Part shown: positions 34,324-42,329 of the stretch, piece after piece
Layout: each line of letters begins with the position of its first letter
Position numbering within the stretch: the first letter of the stretch is position 1
Source of the DNA: JAHJQZ01 sp963675235
GTDB lineage: Bacteria > Pseudomonadota > Alphaproteobacteria > Rhizobiales > Devosiaceae
Assembly (NCBI GenBank): GCA_963675235.2
Contig: CAXXFU010000002.1
Location: 62,001 to 126,000 of the forward strand
DNA length: 64,000 nt
Direction of reading: 5' to 3'
Made by a program: the position numbers and the translations under genes
The notes under the pieces: generated by a model
Databases searched by the model: none
What the model was told of the DNA's origin: nothing
Seen by the model: the letters and a program-made list of their open reading frames with translations, nothing else

Positions 34324-35838
34324 ATGACGAGTATTGATATCCGACTCCACAACACGCTCACGAAGCAACGGCAGGCTCTTCAGCCCTTCGATCCGAACAA
34401 CGTGCGCATGTATGTGTGCGGACCGACGGTCTACGATTTCGCCCATATCGGCAATGCGCGTCCCGTCATCGTTTTCGACGTGCTGTTCCGGTTGCTTCGC
34501 CACGTATATGGCGCCGAACACGTCACCTATGTGCGCAACATCACCGATGTCGACGACAAGATAAATGCCCGTGCCCTGCGCGATCATCCGGGTCTGCCGC
34601 TCAACGAAGCGATCCGGCTGGTGACCGAGAAGACGGCAGCGCAGTTCCACAAGGATGTCGCCGCTCTCGGGAACCTCGAACCGAGCGTTGAGCCGCGCGC
34701 CACCGACAACATCACCGGCATGGTCGGGATGATCCAGACGCTTGTCGATGAAGGCCATGCTTATGTCGCGGCAGGCGAGGAGGGGCTCGAGGTGCTGTTC
34801 GATACAGCTTCGATGCCCGATTACGGCGGGTTGTCGAAACGCAATCTCGACGAGCAGCAGGCTGGCGCTCGCGTCGCCGAAAAGGATCACAAGAAAAACC
34901 CCGGTGACTTCGTGTTGTGGAAGGAATCCGCCGCAGACCTGCCGGGCTGGGACGCGGAGTTCACGATCACCAGGAAGAACCGCAAGGCTCTGAAGCGCAA
35001 CGATGACGCGCTGACCATCCACGGCCGGCCCGGCTGGCATATCGAGTGCTCGGCCATGTCCGAGCGCTATCTTTGGGCCGAGATCGCCAGCGAGCTTTCT
35101 GGCGAGGCACAGGCGCATGCGCACCAGTTCGACATCCACGGCGGCGGTCTCGACCTGATCTTCCCGCACCACGAGAACGAGATCGCCCAGTCGCGGTGCG
35201 CCCACGGTACACCAGCCATGGCGCAGATCTGGATGCACAACGGCTTTCTGCAGGTTGAAGGTCAGAAGATGTCGAAATCGCTCGGCAACTTCTTCACCAT
35301 CCACGAACTGCTGGAGACCGACAATTTCGGCGGCCGCAAGTGGCCGGGCGAAGTGCTGCGGCTGGCCATGCTGATGACCCATTACCGCGAGCCGATCGAT
35401 TTCTCGGTGAAGCGGCTGGAAGAGGCCGAAACCAAGCTGCGGTCGTGGCAGCGCGCCGCTGGCGAAGCAGGCGAAACGCAGGTGTCCGGTGAAGTGGTCA
35501 CGGCGCTGGCCGACGATCTCGGTTTTCAGCGCGCTCAACCCGCAATCGATGCTTTGGCGAAAAAGGCAAATTCGGGGAACGTCGAAGCTGCTGCCGAGCT
35601 GGCGGCGACGTTGATGTTCCTCGGCTTCGATCCGAAAGCTGCCGCGACGCTGGCCGATGGCGTCGACACGGCCGTCATCGAAACGACAGTTGCCGAACGC
35701 TTGGCTGCTCTTGCTGCCAAGGACTATGCGAAAGCCGACGCCATTCGCGCCGAGCTACTGACAAAAGATATCCAGCTTATGGACTACAAAGATCCCGATA
35801 CCGGCGAGCGCCGGACCAAATGGGAGATCAAATCATGA
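34324..35838 (+). CDS. cysS: Cysteine--tRNA ligase
   Basis: A 504-residue class I synthetase. MYVCGPTVYDFAHIGNARPVIVFD holds a zinc-binding Cys and the HIGH motif near residues 28-50; VTYVRNITDVDDKINARA, PGWHIECSAMS and HGGGLDLIFPHHENEIAQS supply the remaining zinc ligands; GQKMSKSLGNFF is the KMSKS loop near residue 315. A C-terminal DALR-like anticodon region follows. It is the first gene of a compact seven-gene transcription unit; its stop overlaps the start of the VOC gene (35835-35838). Confidence 0.97.
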   Translation: MTSIDIRLHNTLTKQRQALQPFDPNNVRMYVCGPTVYDFAHIGNARPVIVFDVLFRLLRHVYGAEHVTYVRNITDVDDKINARALRDHPGLPLNEAIRLVTEKTAAQFHKDVAALGNLEPSVEPRATDNITGMVGMIQTLVDEGHAYVAAGEEGLEVLFDTASMPDYGGLSKRNLDEQQAGARVAEKDHKKNPGDFVLWKESAADLPGWDAEFTITRKNRKALKRNDDALTIHGRPGWHIECSAMSERYLWAEIASELSGEAQAHAHQFDIHGGGLDLIFPHHENEIAQSRCAHGTPAMAQIWMHNGFLQVEGQKMSKSLGNFFTIHELLETDNFGGRKWPGEVLRLAMLMTHYREPIDFSVKRLEEAETKLRSWQRAAGEAGETQVSGEVVTALADDLGFQRAQPAIDALAKKANSGNVEAAAELAATLMFLGFDPKAAATLADGVDTAVIETTVAERLAALAAKDYAKADAIRAELLTKDIQLMDYKDPDTGERRTKWEIKS

Positions 35839-36224
35839 GTTCACTCGACCACATCGGCATCAAGACCGTTGACTTCAAAATCGCCAAGGCTTTCTACGAA
35901 AAGGCACTGGCACCACTCGACATCACACCGATCATGGTGATGGAGGAAGACCACTTTTCCGGCGCCGGTTTTGGGCGCGACGGCAAGCCTGACTTCTGGA
36001 TTTCGAGCGGCGAGAGCGCCACGAGCCCGATCCACATCTGCTTTGCGGCTCGGTCGAGCCACGAGGTCGATGCCTTCTACGCCGCAGCGCTTGCCGCCGG
36101 CGCCAGGGACAACGGCGCTCCGGGTATCAGGAAAGAATACCACCCCGGCTATTACGGCGCCTTCGTTTTCGACCCGGATGGCCACAACATCGAGGCCGTC
36201 TTCCATGGAGGCATATCTGCATGA
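35835..36224 (+). CDS. VOC family protein (glyoxalase/bleomycin-resistance fold)
   Basis: A 129-residue single-domain protein of the vicinal oxygen chelate superfamily. The N-terminal SLDHIGIKTVDFKIAKAFYEKAL and the C-terminal YGAFVFDPDGHNIEAVFHG carry the usual metal-binding His and Glu positions. The ATG at 35835 overlaps the cysS stop and is preferred over an upstream in-frame start. Members range from glyoxalases and dioxygenases to thiol transferases, so no reaction can be assigned. It is translationally coupled to cysS before it and the first GFA gene after it (36221-36224), which hints at a thiol-related job. Confidence 0.88.
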   Translation: MSSLDHIGIKTVDFKIAKAFYEKALAPLDITPIMVMEEDHFSGAGFGRDGKPDFWISSGESATSPIHICFAARSSHEVDAFYAAALAAGARDNGAPGIRKEYHPGYYGAFVFDPDGHNIEAVFHGGISA

Positions 36225-36691
36225 GTGAAGTCCTGACCGGCGGCTGCCAGTGCGGCGCCGTGCGCTTTTCGACCAAGCTCGTCGGGCGTGCCTCGATCTG
36301 CCATTGCCGCATGTGCCAGAAGGCCTTCGGCAGTTTCTTCGGGCCGCTTGTCAGCAGCCATGATGGCGTGTGGACGCGGGGCGAGCCGAAATGGTTCCAG
36401 AGTTCGGACCGCGCCCGCCGGGCCTTTTGCGGCGCCTGCGGTACGCCCCTGGCCTATGAGACCAAATACGGGCTCGAACTGGCAATAGGCGCCTTCGACC
36501 ATCCGGAAAAGGTGGCGCCGGTCATCCAGGTCAACATGAATGACAAGCAGCCGTTCTTCGACACGTTGACCAGCCTGCCGGTCAAGGACGACCCAAGCGA
36601 TGAATGGCTGGATTTCATGGCTGGCATCCACTCCAACCAGCATCCGGATCACGACACAGAGAGCTGGCCCGAACCGGAGGACGGCAAATGA
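36221..36691 (+). CDS. GFA family protein, paralogue 1 of 4
   Basis: A 156-residue zinc protein of the GFA family (glutathione-dependent formaldehyde-activating-like, CENP-V fold). Conserved zinc sites: GGCQCGAVRF near residue 6, CHCRMCQKAFG near residue 26 and FCGACGTPLAYE near residue 70. The protein ends with the cluster-wide motif NQHPDHDTESWP. It overlaps the VOC stop and the next GFA start by four bases each. Gfa of Paracoccus binds glutathione and formaldehyde, but most GFA-family members are uncharacterised, and a true formaldehyde role is not proven. It is the first of four tandem copies. Confidence 0.92.
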   Translation: MSEVLTGGCQCGAVRFSTKLVGRASICHCRMCQKAFGSFFGPLVSSHDGVWTRGEPKWFQSSDRARRAFCGACGTPLAYETKYGLELAIGAFDHPEKVAPVIQVNMNDKQPFFDTLTSLPVKDDPSDEWLDFMAGIHSNQHPDHDTESWPEPEDGK

Positions 36692-37170
36692 GCTTCGAAG
36701 CCGCTCTCTCCGGTGGCTGCCAATGCGGCGCGGTGCGCTACCGCGCCGCCAGGATGGAGCAATATGTCGTCTGCCATTGCCGCATGTGCCAGAAAGCCTT
36801 CGGCAATTACTTCGCTCCGCTGGTTGTGGTCGACGGCCTTGAGTGGACACGGGGAGAACCGTCGTTTTTCCGATCGTCGAACAAGGCTCGTCGCGGCTTT
36901 TGCGCCGAATGCGGCACGCCGCTGTGCTATCTCGGCGAGGATGGCACCTACGAGATGTCGGGCGGCAGCTTCGATGATCCATCGTTCGCAGTGCCGGAAA
37001 AGCAGATCAACACCGGCGCGCGGCTCGCCGTCTACGACACGTTGCCGGACATCCCGCACCAGACCAATCTTGATGGTGAGGCGTCATTCAACGCTAGCGT
37101 CGTGACCTGCCAGCATCCGGACCACGACACATCGGCCTGGCCGATGCCGAAGGGAGGCGATGATGCGTGA
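36688..37170 (+). CDS. GFA family protein, paralogue 2 of 4
   Basis: A 160-residue member of the same tandem family. Zinc motifs are GGCQCGAVRY, CHCRMCQKAFGNYF and FCAECGTPLCYL, and the end is CQHPDHDTSAWP. ATG 36688 overlaps the previous TGA, which decides the start; longer in-frame starts lie inside paralogue 1. The segment between the third zinc site and the C-terminal motif (MSGGSFDDPSFAVPEKQINTG) differs clearly from the other copies, so the four genes have diverged rather than being recent duplicates. Same family caveats as paralogue 1. Confidence 0.92.
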   Translation: MSFEAALSGGCQCGAVRYRAARMEQYVVCHCRMCQKAFGNYFAPLVVVDGLEWTRGEPSFFRSSNKARRGFCAECGTPLCYLGEDGTYEMSGGSFDDPSFAVPEKQINTGARLAVYDTLPDIPHQTNLDGEASFNASVVTCQHPDHDTSAWPMPKGGDDA

Positions 37171-37663
37171 AGCCCAGGGCTATTCCGGCGGTTGCCAGTG
37201 CGGCGCGGTGCGCTATCGGTTCACCGAAAAGCCGGTTGACGCCCATGTCTGCCATTGCCGCATGTGCCAGAAGGCGTTCGGGGCGTTCTATGCCCCGCTG
37301 GTCGGCGGGCCGAAGGCGAGTTTCGAGGTGACACGCGGCGAGATCGCCACGTTTCGGTCATCGGATTTCGTCACGCGCGGCTTTTGCGCGAAATGCGGCA
37401 CGCCCCTGACCTTTCTCGTCAATGATTATGACCACGTTTCGGTGTCGATCGGCTCGCTCGACCACCCTGAAGCCTTTCCGCCTCTCGACCAGCATGGCAT
37501 CGAAAGCCGCCTACCCTTTGCCAATGGCATCGGCCACTTGCCGGATCAGCCGCCGACGGAAGTACGCGAGCCGGAGCCGTCCGCAATGATCGCGGCGAGC
37601 AATCGCCAGCATCCTGACCACGATACCGACGTCTGGCCTGTCACAGGAGGCGGCAATGGCTGA
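37160..37663 (+). CDS. GFA family protein, paralogue 3 of 4
   Basis: A 167-residue member, the longest of the four. Zinc motifs are GGCQCGAVRYRF, CHCRMCQKAFGAFY and FCAKCGTPLTFL; the end reads NRQHPDHDTDVWP. Translation begins at ATG 37160 or the adjacent ATG 37163, both inside the last codons of paralogue 2, an 8-11-base overlap. A longer acidic linker (LPDQPPTEVREPEPSA) precedes the C-terminal motif, shared in style with paralogue 4, so copies 3 and 4 may be the closest pair. Confidence 0.92.
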   Translation: MMREAQGYSGGCQCGAVRYRFTEKPVDAHVCHCRMCQKAFGAFYAPLVGGPKASFEVTRGEIATFRSSDFVTRGFCAKCGTPLTFLVNDYDHVSVSIGSLDHPEAFPPLDQHGIESRLPFANGIGHLPDQPPTEVREPEPSAMIAASNRQHPDHDTDVWPVTGGGNG

Positions 37664-38147
37664 AGCCAAGGGCTATTCCGGCGGTTGTCAGTGCGGCGCC
37701 GTGCGCTATCACGCCAGCGTGCTCAATGACGACGCCCATATCTGCCACTGCCGCATGTGCCAGAAGGCGGTTGCCGGACCGTTCATCTCTCTGGTCAGCG
37801 TTGCCGACGAAAACTTGTCATGGACACGCGGCACGCCGAGCGAGTTCATGAGTTCGGGCAACACCGCCCGTGGCTTTTGCGCCCAGTGCGGCACGCCGCT
37901 CTACATGCGCGATCTCGATAGCACCAAGGTCTTTCTGACCATCGGGGCGCTCGATCAGCCCGACCGGGTGCCGCCGAACAACCAGTATGGCAACGAATCG
38001 AAGCTGACCTGGTTTGCCGCGCTCCACGATCTGCCTGGTGGCGAGACAACAACCGAAGCAGATGCGCCCGAAGGCGCTGCCCGAATCGCCGCAACCAATC
38101 ACCAGCATCCCGACCACGACACTGAAACCTGGCCGCCGGCCAGTTAG
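37656..38147 (+). CDS. GFA family protein, paralogue 4 of 4
   Basis: A 163-residue member. Zinc motifs are GGCQCGAVRYHA, CHCRMCQKAVAGPF and FCAQCGTPLYMR; the end is NHQHPDHDTETWP. Its N-terminus (AEAKGYSGGCQCGAVRY) is close to that of paralogue 3 (REAQGYSGGCQCGAVRY). The Phe-Gly that follows CQKA in copies 1 to 3 is replaced by Val-Ala here, which may change the active pocket. It overlaps paralogue 3 by eight bases and is followed 11 bases later by cimA. Confidence 0.92.
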   Translation: MAEAKGYSGGCQCGAVRYHASVLNDDAHICHCRMCQKAVAGPFISLVSVADENLSWTRGTPSEFMSSGNTARGFCAQCGTPLYMRDLDSTKVFLTIGALDQPDRVPPNNQYGNESKLTWFAALHDLPGGETTTEADAPEGAARIAATNHQHPDHDTETWPPAS

Positions 38148-38158
38148 CGAGACCGATC

Positions 38159-39757
38159 ATGTCCAAAGACCGCCTCTATATCTTCGATACGACCCTCAGA
38201 GATGGCGCCCAGACCATGGGCGTCGAGTTTTCGGTCGAGGACAAGATTCGCATTGCCGACCTGCTCGAACAGCTCGGCGTCGACTATATCGAAGGCGGCT
38301 ATCCCGGCGCCAACCCGGTCGATAGCGAGTTCTTTTCGCAAAAACGCACCAAATCGGCGGTCTTCACCGCCTTCGGCATGACCAAGCGCGCCGGCCGCTC
38401 GATCGACAACGATCCGGGCGTGCAGGACTTGGTCAATTCCGAGGCCGACGCCGTGTGCTACGTCGCCAAGGCCTGGGATCATCAGGTCAAGACGGCGCTC
38501 GGCATCACGCTCGATGAGAATCTCGGCGCCATCACCGAGAGCTTCGACGCCGCCGCGGCGAAGGGGAAACAGACCCTGCTCGATGCCGAGCATTTCTTTG
38601 ACGGCTACAAGGCCAACCGCGACTACGCGCTGAAGGTCGTGAAGACGGCTGTCGATGCCGGCGCGCGCTGGGTGGTGCTGTGCGACACCAATGGCGGCAC
38701 CATGCCCGACGAGGTCGCCGAGATCATCGCCGACGTGCTGACCGTTTGCCCTGGCGACAGGCTCGGCATCCATGCCCACAACGACACCGGCCAGGCCGTT
38801 GCCAATACGCTTGCCGCCGTCAAGGCCGGCGCCCGCCAGATCCAGGGTACGCTCAACGGCATCGGCGAGCGCTGTGGCAATGCCGACCTCATCACGCTCA
38901 TTCCGACGTTGATGCTCAAGCCGGCCTATTCGGAACTGGTCGAAACCGGACTTGACGCCGATCGCCTGGCGCGTGTCACCCAGGTCTCGCGCGCCTTCGA
39001 CGACTATCTCAACCGCGCGCCCAATCGCCAGGCGCCCTATGTCGGTTCGGGGGCGTTCTCGACCAAGGCGGGAATCCACGCTTCGGCGCTGGCCAAGGAC
39101 TATTCGAGCTACGAACACGTGCCGCCGGAGAAAATCGGCAACGAACGCTCGGTCATGGTGTCGCAGCAGGCCGGCAAATCGAATCTCATCGCGGCGCTCA
39201 AGCGTTCCGGAATCGAGGTCGACAAGACCGACCGTCGGCTCGACCGTCTGCTGCGCGACGTCAAGGAGCGCGAGGCCCGTGGCTATTCCTATGACAGCGC
39301 CGCCGCCTCGTTCTACATGCTGGCGGCGCGCCAGTTCGGAATGGTACCCGACTACTTCGATGTCGAGAGCTACAGAACCTCGGTCGAACGCCGGCATAAC
39401 GCCCGTGGCGAGCTGATTACGGTCACTGAAGCGGTGGTCAAGATCTGCATCGACGATACCCGTCTGATGTCGGTCGAGGAGGGCAACGGTCCGGTCAACG
39501 CGCTCGATCGGGCGATGCGCAAGGACCTCGGAAAGTACTCGTCGCGAATCGATGATCTCGAGCTCGTCGACTACAAGGTCAGGATCCTGGATGGCGGTAC
39601 CGGGGCCGTGACCCGGGTGCTTGTCGAGAGCCGGGATGGCAGCGGGGAACGCTGGAATACCATTGGGGTTTCGTCCAACATAATTGATGCCTCATTCGAG
39701 GCACTGTATGAGTCGATCAACTACAAGCTTCTGAAATCGGAAGCGCCGCGGAATTGA
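38159..39757 (+). CDS. cimA: (R)-citramalate synthase
   Basis: A 532-residue enzyme of the LeuA family. It condenses pyruvate and acetyl-CoA to citramalate, giving a threonine-independent entry to isoleucine synthesis. The N-terminal barrel starts YIFDTTLRDGAQTMGVEFSVEDK; metal ligands are in LGIHAHNDTGQAVAN near residue 205, and GTLNGIGERCGNADL follows. The C-terminal LeuA-dimer regulatory domain (residues about 400-530) probably binds isoleucine for feedback inhibition. The CimA subgroup is indicated by the long insert region and the TLRDGAQ start rather than LRDGEQ of isopropylmalate synthases. It is 11 bases after the last GFA gene and probably cotranscribed. Confidence 0.94.
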   Translation: MSKDRLYIFDTTLRDGAQTMGVEFSVEDKIRIADLLEQLGVDYIEGGYPGANPVDSEFFSQKRTKSAVFTAFGMTKRAGRSIDNDPGVQDLVNSEADAVCYVAKAWDHQVKTALGITLDENLGAITESFDAAAAKGKQTLLDAEHFFDGYKANRDYALKVVKTAVDAGARWVVLCDTNGGTMPDEVAEIIADVLTVCPGDRLGIHAHNDTGQAVANTLAAVKAGARQIQGTLNGIGERCGNADLITLIPTLMLKPAYSELVETGLDADRLARVTQVSRAFDDYLNRAPNRQAPYVGSGAFSTKAGIHASALAKDYSSYEHVPPEKIGNERSVMVSQQAGKSNLIAALKRSGIEVDKTDRRLDRLLRDVKEREARGYSYDSAAASFYMLAARQFGMVPDYFDVESYRTSVERRHNARGELITVTEAVVKICIDDTRLMSVEEGNGPVNALDRAMRKDLGKYSSRIDDLELVDYKVRILDGGTGAVTRVLVESRDGSGERWNTIGVSSNIIDASFEALYESINYKLLKSEAPRN

Positions 39758-39800
39758 ACCGAGCGGCCGGTGATGGGGACTGGCCCAAAGGAGAATAGAG

Positions 39801-42155
39801 TTGGCTGAGGCTGAAACACCGAAGCGCCCGTCGTGGTTCTGGCCCGTCGTGGTGATTGTCGTGCTCGTGTTGGCGGCGGGTGCGGCTTCCGCGCCTTCGG
39901 TGGTCGAGTGTACCAACAGCCGCGACGGCTTCCAGACCTGCATGGCCGGCAAGCTCGCCGATCTCGGCATCGGGGCGCGGCCCGAAACGCCGGTCGCCGA
40001 ACCCGAAGACACTGAGGTTGCCACTGCCGAACCGGCGGCAACCGCAACCACGCCAGAAGCCACAGCTACCGTTTCGGCACCCGATTTCGGCGTCCGCGTC
40101 GAACCGGATGGATCGATTGTCATCGTCGGCTCCGGCATGGCGGGCAAGAAGGTGCAGATCTTCGTCAACGGCCAGCTCTACGGCACGGCCGATGTCGACT
40201 CGAGCGGCGACTGGGTGCTGGTTCCCGATGCTCCGCTGCCGCCCGGCGGCTACGAACTGACCGTTGTCGATCCCGAAACCGGCACGCCGCTCGACAAGGC
40301 CTTTGCCGTTGCCATCAATGCCGACAAGACCAGCGAGCCGCTGGTTGTCGCTTCCGAGCCGGGCAAGGCCAGCGAGGTCCTGCAGGGATTGGGATCTCAG
40401 GTGACCGCTGTCGCTTCTGCCGAACCTGAAGATATGCCGGCAGCGGAAGAGCCCGCGGCCGATGCGCCGGCCGATACGACTGCCGAGACTGCGCCCGTAG
40501 AGACCGCGCCCGCCGAACCGGTTGCCGTCGCAACCGCTGATGAGGCGGTGGACGCGATCGATGTGATCAACCAGGCCGCCACCACGCCGGCCGATGCCGA
40601 AGTGCTGGCCAGCACGCCGCCGATCGTCCCCGAACCGGATGCCGAACAGGCAGATGCCGATGAAGTGACTGAGCCGCCGGCCGAGTCGACCGAACCTGCT
40701 GCAACCGAGGTTGCGACCGCCGAACCCGAGGCTCCTGTCGCGGATGTGGTCGACGAAGCCGACGAGTTGCAGAAGCGCATCGATGCGCTTGGTGCCAGCA
40801 CGCCACCGACCATCGACGCCGTCGAGATCGACAATGGCAAGAACTTCTTCGCCGGCACCGGCGCCAACGGCACCGTAGTCCGGGTCTATGTCGACAACGT
40901 CTTTGTCGGCGATGCCAAGGTCGACAACGGCCATTGGTTGCTGGAAACCGGCGATGTGCTGAAGAACCGCAGCCAGCGTGTCAGGGCCGACCAATTGCTT
41001 CCGGGTTCGGCGCAAGTGGCCTCGCGGGCCGAGATCGACTTCATCTTCGAAGCTCCAGCAGTGGAACCGCCGGTAACCGCTGTTGCAGAAGCGCCGATCA
41101 CCGTTCCTGAGCCCGATTTTGGCATCGACACGGACAAGCCTGCCGACGTGCCGGTCGAAACCGAGGCGGCAGAGACCGAGCCGGTCGAGCCGACACCTGC
41201 CGAGCCCGAGGCCGAAGAGCCGCAGGTCGCTGCAGCCGCCGCTGTCGAAGAAGAGCCTGCCGAGAAAGAATCTGTCCAGGAAGAGCCTGTCCAGGAAGAG
41301 CCTGTCCAGGAAGAGCCTGCTGAAACGCAGGTGGCCATAGCGCCGATCACCGTGCCTGAGCCCGATTTCGGCATCGATACGGACACGCCCGCCGATGTGC
41401 CGGTGGCAAGCGCCGAGATCGACACAACTGCGTCTCAGAGCGCGCAAGCCGAGACCGTGTCGACTGAGCCGGTTGCTTCCAGTGCCAGTGCCGAAGGCAC
41501 AGGGCCTGCCGTATCGACGAGTGACGCCAATGCGTCGACAGCAACCGATGCGTCCGGAACCGGCACAGCGTCCGGAACCAGCACGGCTGACGAAAGCGGC
41601 ACCGCGGCCGGAACCGGCACAGCATCTGGGACCGGCACGGCATCTGGAACCGGCACGGCATCTGGAACCGGCACTGCCGGTGGAAGCGCTGTCAGCGTTC
41701 CCGAGCCCGATTTCTCCATCGATACCGGCATTCCGGTCACCGTGGTCGCCGAAGCCCCGGCTGATGCCGGAGCGAGCGCTGCTTCCGAGCCCGCTGAACC
41801 GGTCGAGCTCGAGGAGCCTGCAAGCGAGCCCGTTGCGACCGAACCGGTTGCGCCTGAGCCGACGCCCGAGCCGATCGTTGTTGCCGAAGCCGCACCGCCT
41901 GCTGCCGAGCCTGAGGTTCCGCAGCTGATTGCAGCTCCGGTCGGTGCGCCGGAACTCGGACGCTTCGCCACCGGCAAGGCGATCATTCGGTCCGGTGACA
42001 ATTTGTGGACCATTGCCCGTCGTGTTTATGGTTCGGGGATCAAGTACACCCAGATCTACGGCGCCAATCGCGATCAGATCCGCAACCCCAATCTCATCTA
42101 TCCCGGCCAGGTCTTCGACCTGCCTGAAGGAGAGACCGAGACCGCGAGCAAGTGA
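39801..42155 (+). CDS. Acidic repeat protein with Ig-like and LysM domains
   Basis: A 784-residue envelope protein starting at TTG 39801 with AAAGGAGAA upstream. Residues 8-32 form one membrane helix (SWFWPVVVIVVLVLAAGAASAP). A bacterial Ig-like domain follows near residues 95-170 (VRVEPDGSIVIVGSGMAGKKV and a Gly-Tyr-Glu-Leu end), with a second near residues 330-385 (GKNFFAGTGANGTVVRVYVDN). Between and after are long Ala/Glu/Pro/Val/Thr-rich, very acidic, low-complexity stretches. The motif VPEPDF-x-IDT occurs three times (about residues 435, 515 and 634). A C-terminal LysM domain (RSGDNLWTIARRVYGSG ... NLIYPGQVFDLP) binds peptidoglycan. The protein probably spans from inner membrane to wall. 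It ends the cysS-cimA unit. Confidence 0.9.
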   Translation: MAEAETPKRPSWFWPVVVIVVLVLAAGAASAPSVVECTNSRDGFQTCMAGKLADLGIGARPETPVAEPEDTEVATAEPAATATTPEATATVSAPDFGVRVEPDGSIVIVGSGMAGKKVQIFVNGQLYGTADVDSSGDWVLVPDAPLPPGGYELTVVDPETGTPLDKAFAVAINADKTSEPLVVASEPGKASEVLQGLGSQVTAVASAEPEDMPAAEEPAADAPADTTAETAPVETAPAEPVAVATADEAVDAIDVINQAATTPADAEVLASTPPIVPEPDAEQADADEVTEPPAESTEPAATEVATAEPEAPVADVVDEADELQKRIDALGASTPPTIDAVEIDNGKNFFAGTGANGTVVRVYVDNVFVGDAKVDNGHWLLETGDVLKNRSQRVRADQLLPGSAQVASRAEIDFIFEAPAVEPPVTAVAEAPITVPEPDFGIDTDKPADVPVETEAAETEPVEPTPAEPEAEEPQVAAAAAVEEEPAEKESVQEEPVQEEPVQEEPAETQVAIAPITVPEPDFGIDTDTPADVPVASAEIDTTASQSAQAETVSTEPVASSASAEGTGPAVSTSDANASTATDASGTGTASGTSTADESGTAAGTGTASGTGTASGTGTASGTGTAGGSAVSVPEPDFSIDTGIPVTVVAEAPADAGASAASEPAEPVELEEPASEPVATEPVAPEPTPEPIVVAEAAPPAAEPEVPQLIAAPVGAPELGRFATGKAIIRSGDNLWTIARRVYGSGIKYTQIYGANRDQIRNPNLIYPGQVFDLPEGETETASK
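41266..41319 (+). repeat. 15-bp tandem repeat inside the LysM gene
   Basis: The unit AAGAGCCTGTCCAGG stands in 3.6 copies (the first has one changed base pair, AAGAATC), coding for a repeated Glu-Glu-Pro-Val-Gln. Copies 2 and 3 are identical at DNA level, so copy number can change in frame. Confidence 0.85.
41550..41675 (+). repeat. 18-bp tandem repeat inside the LysM gene
   Basis: Seven units of 18 bases, consensus GCATCTGGAACCGGCACG, code for Ala-Ser-Gly-Thr-Gly-Thr; unit 3 is degenerate (Ala-Asp-Glu-Ser-Gly-Thr). The last units are nearly identical, indicating recent in-frame expansion. Confidence 0.85.
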
Positions 42156-42175
42156 TTCTGGTCCCGTCCGATTTG

Positions 42176-42214
42176 AAACCGGCCCCGGGTTCGTCTCTCG
42201 AGGGCGGTTTTCTT
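42176..42214 (+). terminator. Rho-independent terminator of the cysS-to-LysM unit
   Basis: AAACCG (42176-42181) and, after one bulged G, CCC pair with GGG and CGGTTT (about 42202-42210) around a 13-16-base loop; TTTTCTT follows. It separates this unit from the ArsR promoter. Confidence 0.7.
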
Positions 42215-42281
42215 ATTGAGGGAACGCCTGGGAACAATAAAACCGGAGCGATTTCGCCAGATTTATGCCTTTGCCCTGCGC

Positions 42282-42310
42282 TTGGCACTTGCGGTACGGC
42301 GCGGCATCAT
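42282..42310 (+). promoter_or_regulatory. Predicted promoter of arsR-Atm1-map
   Basis: A -35 box TTGGCA (42282-42287), a 17-base spacer and a -10 box CATCAT (42305-42310). Transcription would begin near 42317, within the palindrome and only about ten bases before the ATG, so the message may be nearly leaderless. Confidence 0.45.
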
Positions 42311-42313
42311 TTA

Positions 42314-42329
42314 ATCGTAATGCTACGAT
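42314..42329. promoter_or_regulatory. ArsR-type operator palindrome
   Basis: ATCGTA (42314-42319), spacer ATGC, TACGAT (42324-42329): a perfect 6-bp inverted repeat covering the predicted transcription start and the first bases of the arsR start codon. Placement and form are typical of an autoregulating ArsR-family repressor site. Confidence 0.6.

Noticed and set aside
39717..41447. Long open frame on the minus strand (576 codons) rich in Gly, Leu, Phe and Arg
   Set aside because: It is antisense to the LysM protein gene; its repetitive FLDRLFLDRFF-type sequence is just the complement of the Glu/Pro/Ala codon repeats, with no ribosome-binding site or domain.
41266..41675. Regularly spaced repeats considered as a CRISPR array
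   Set aside because: The repeats are head-to-tail 15- and 18-base units without spacers, in frame within a coding region, and no cas genes are present.
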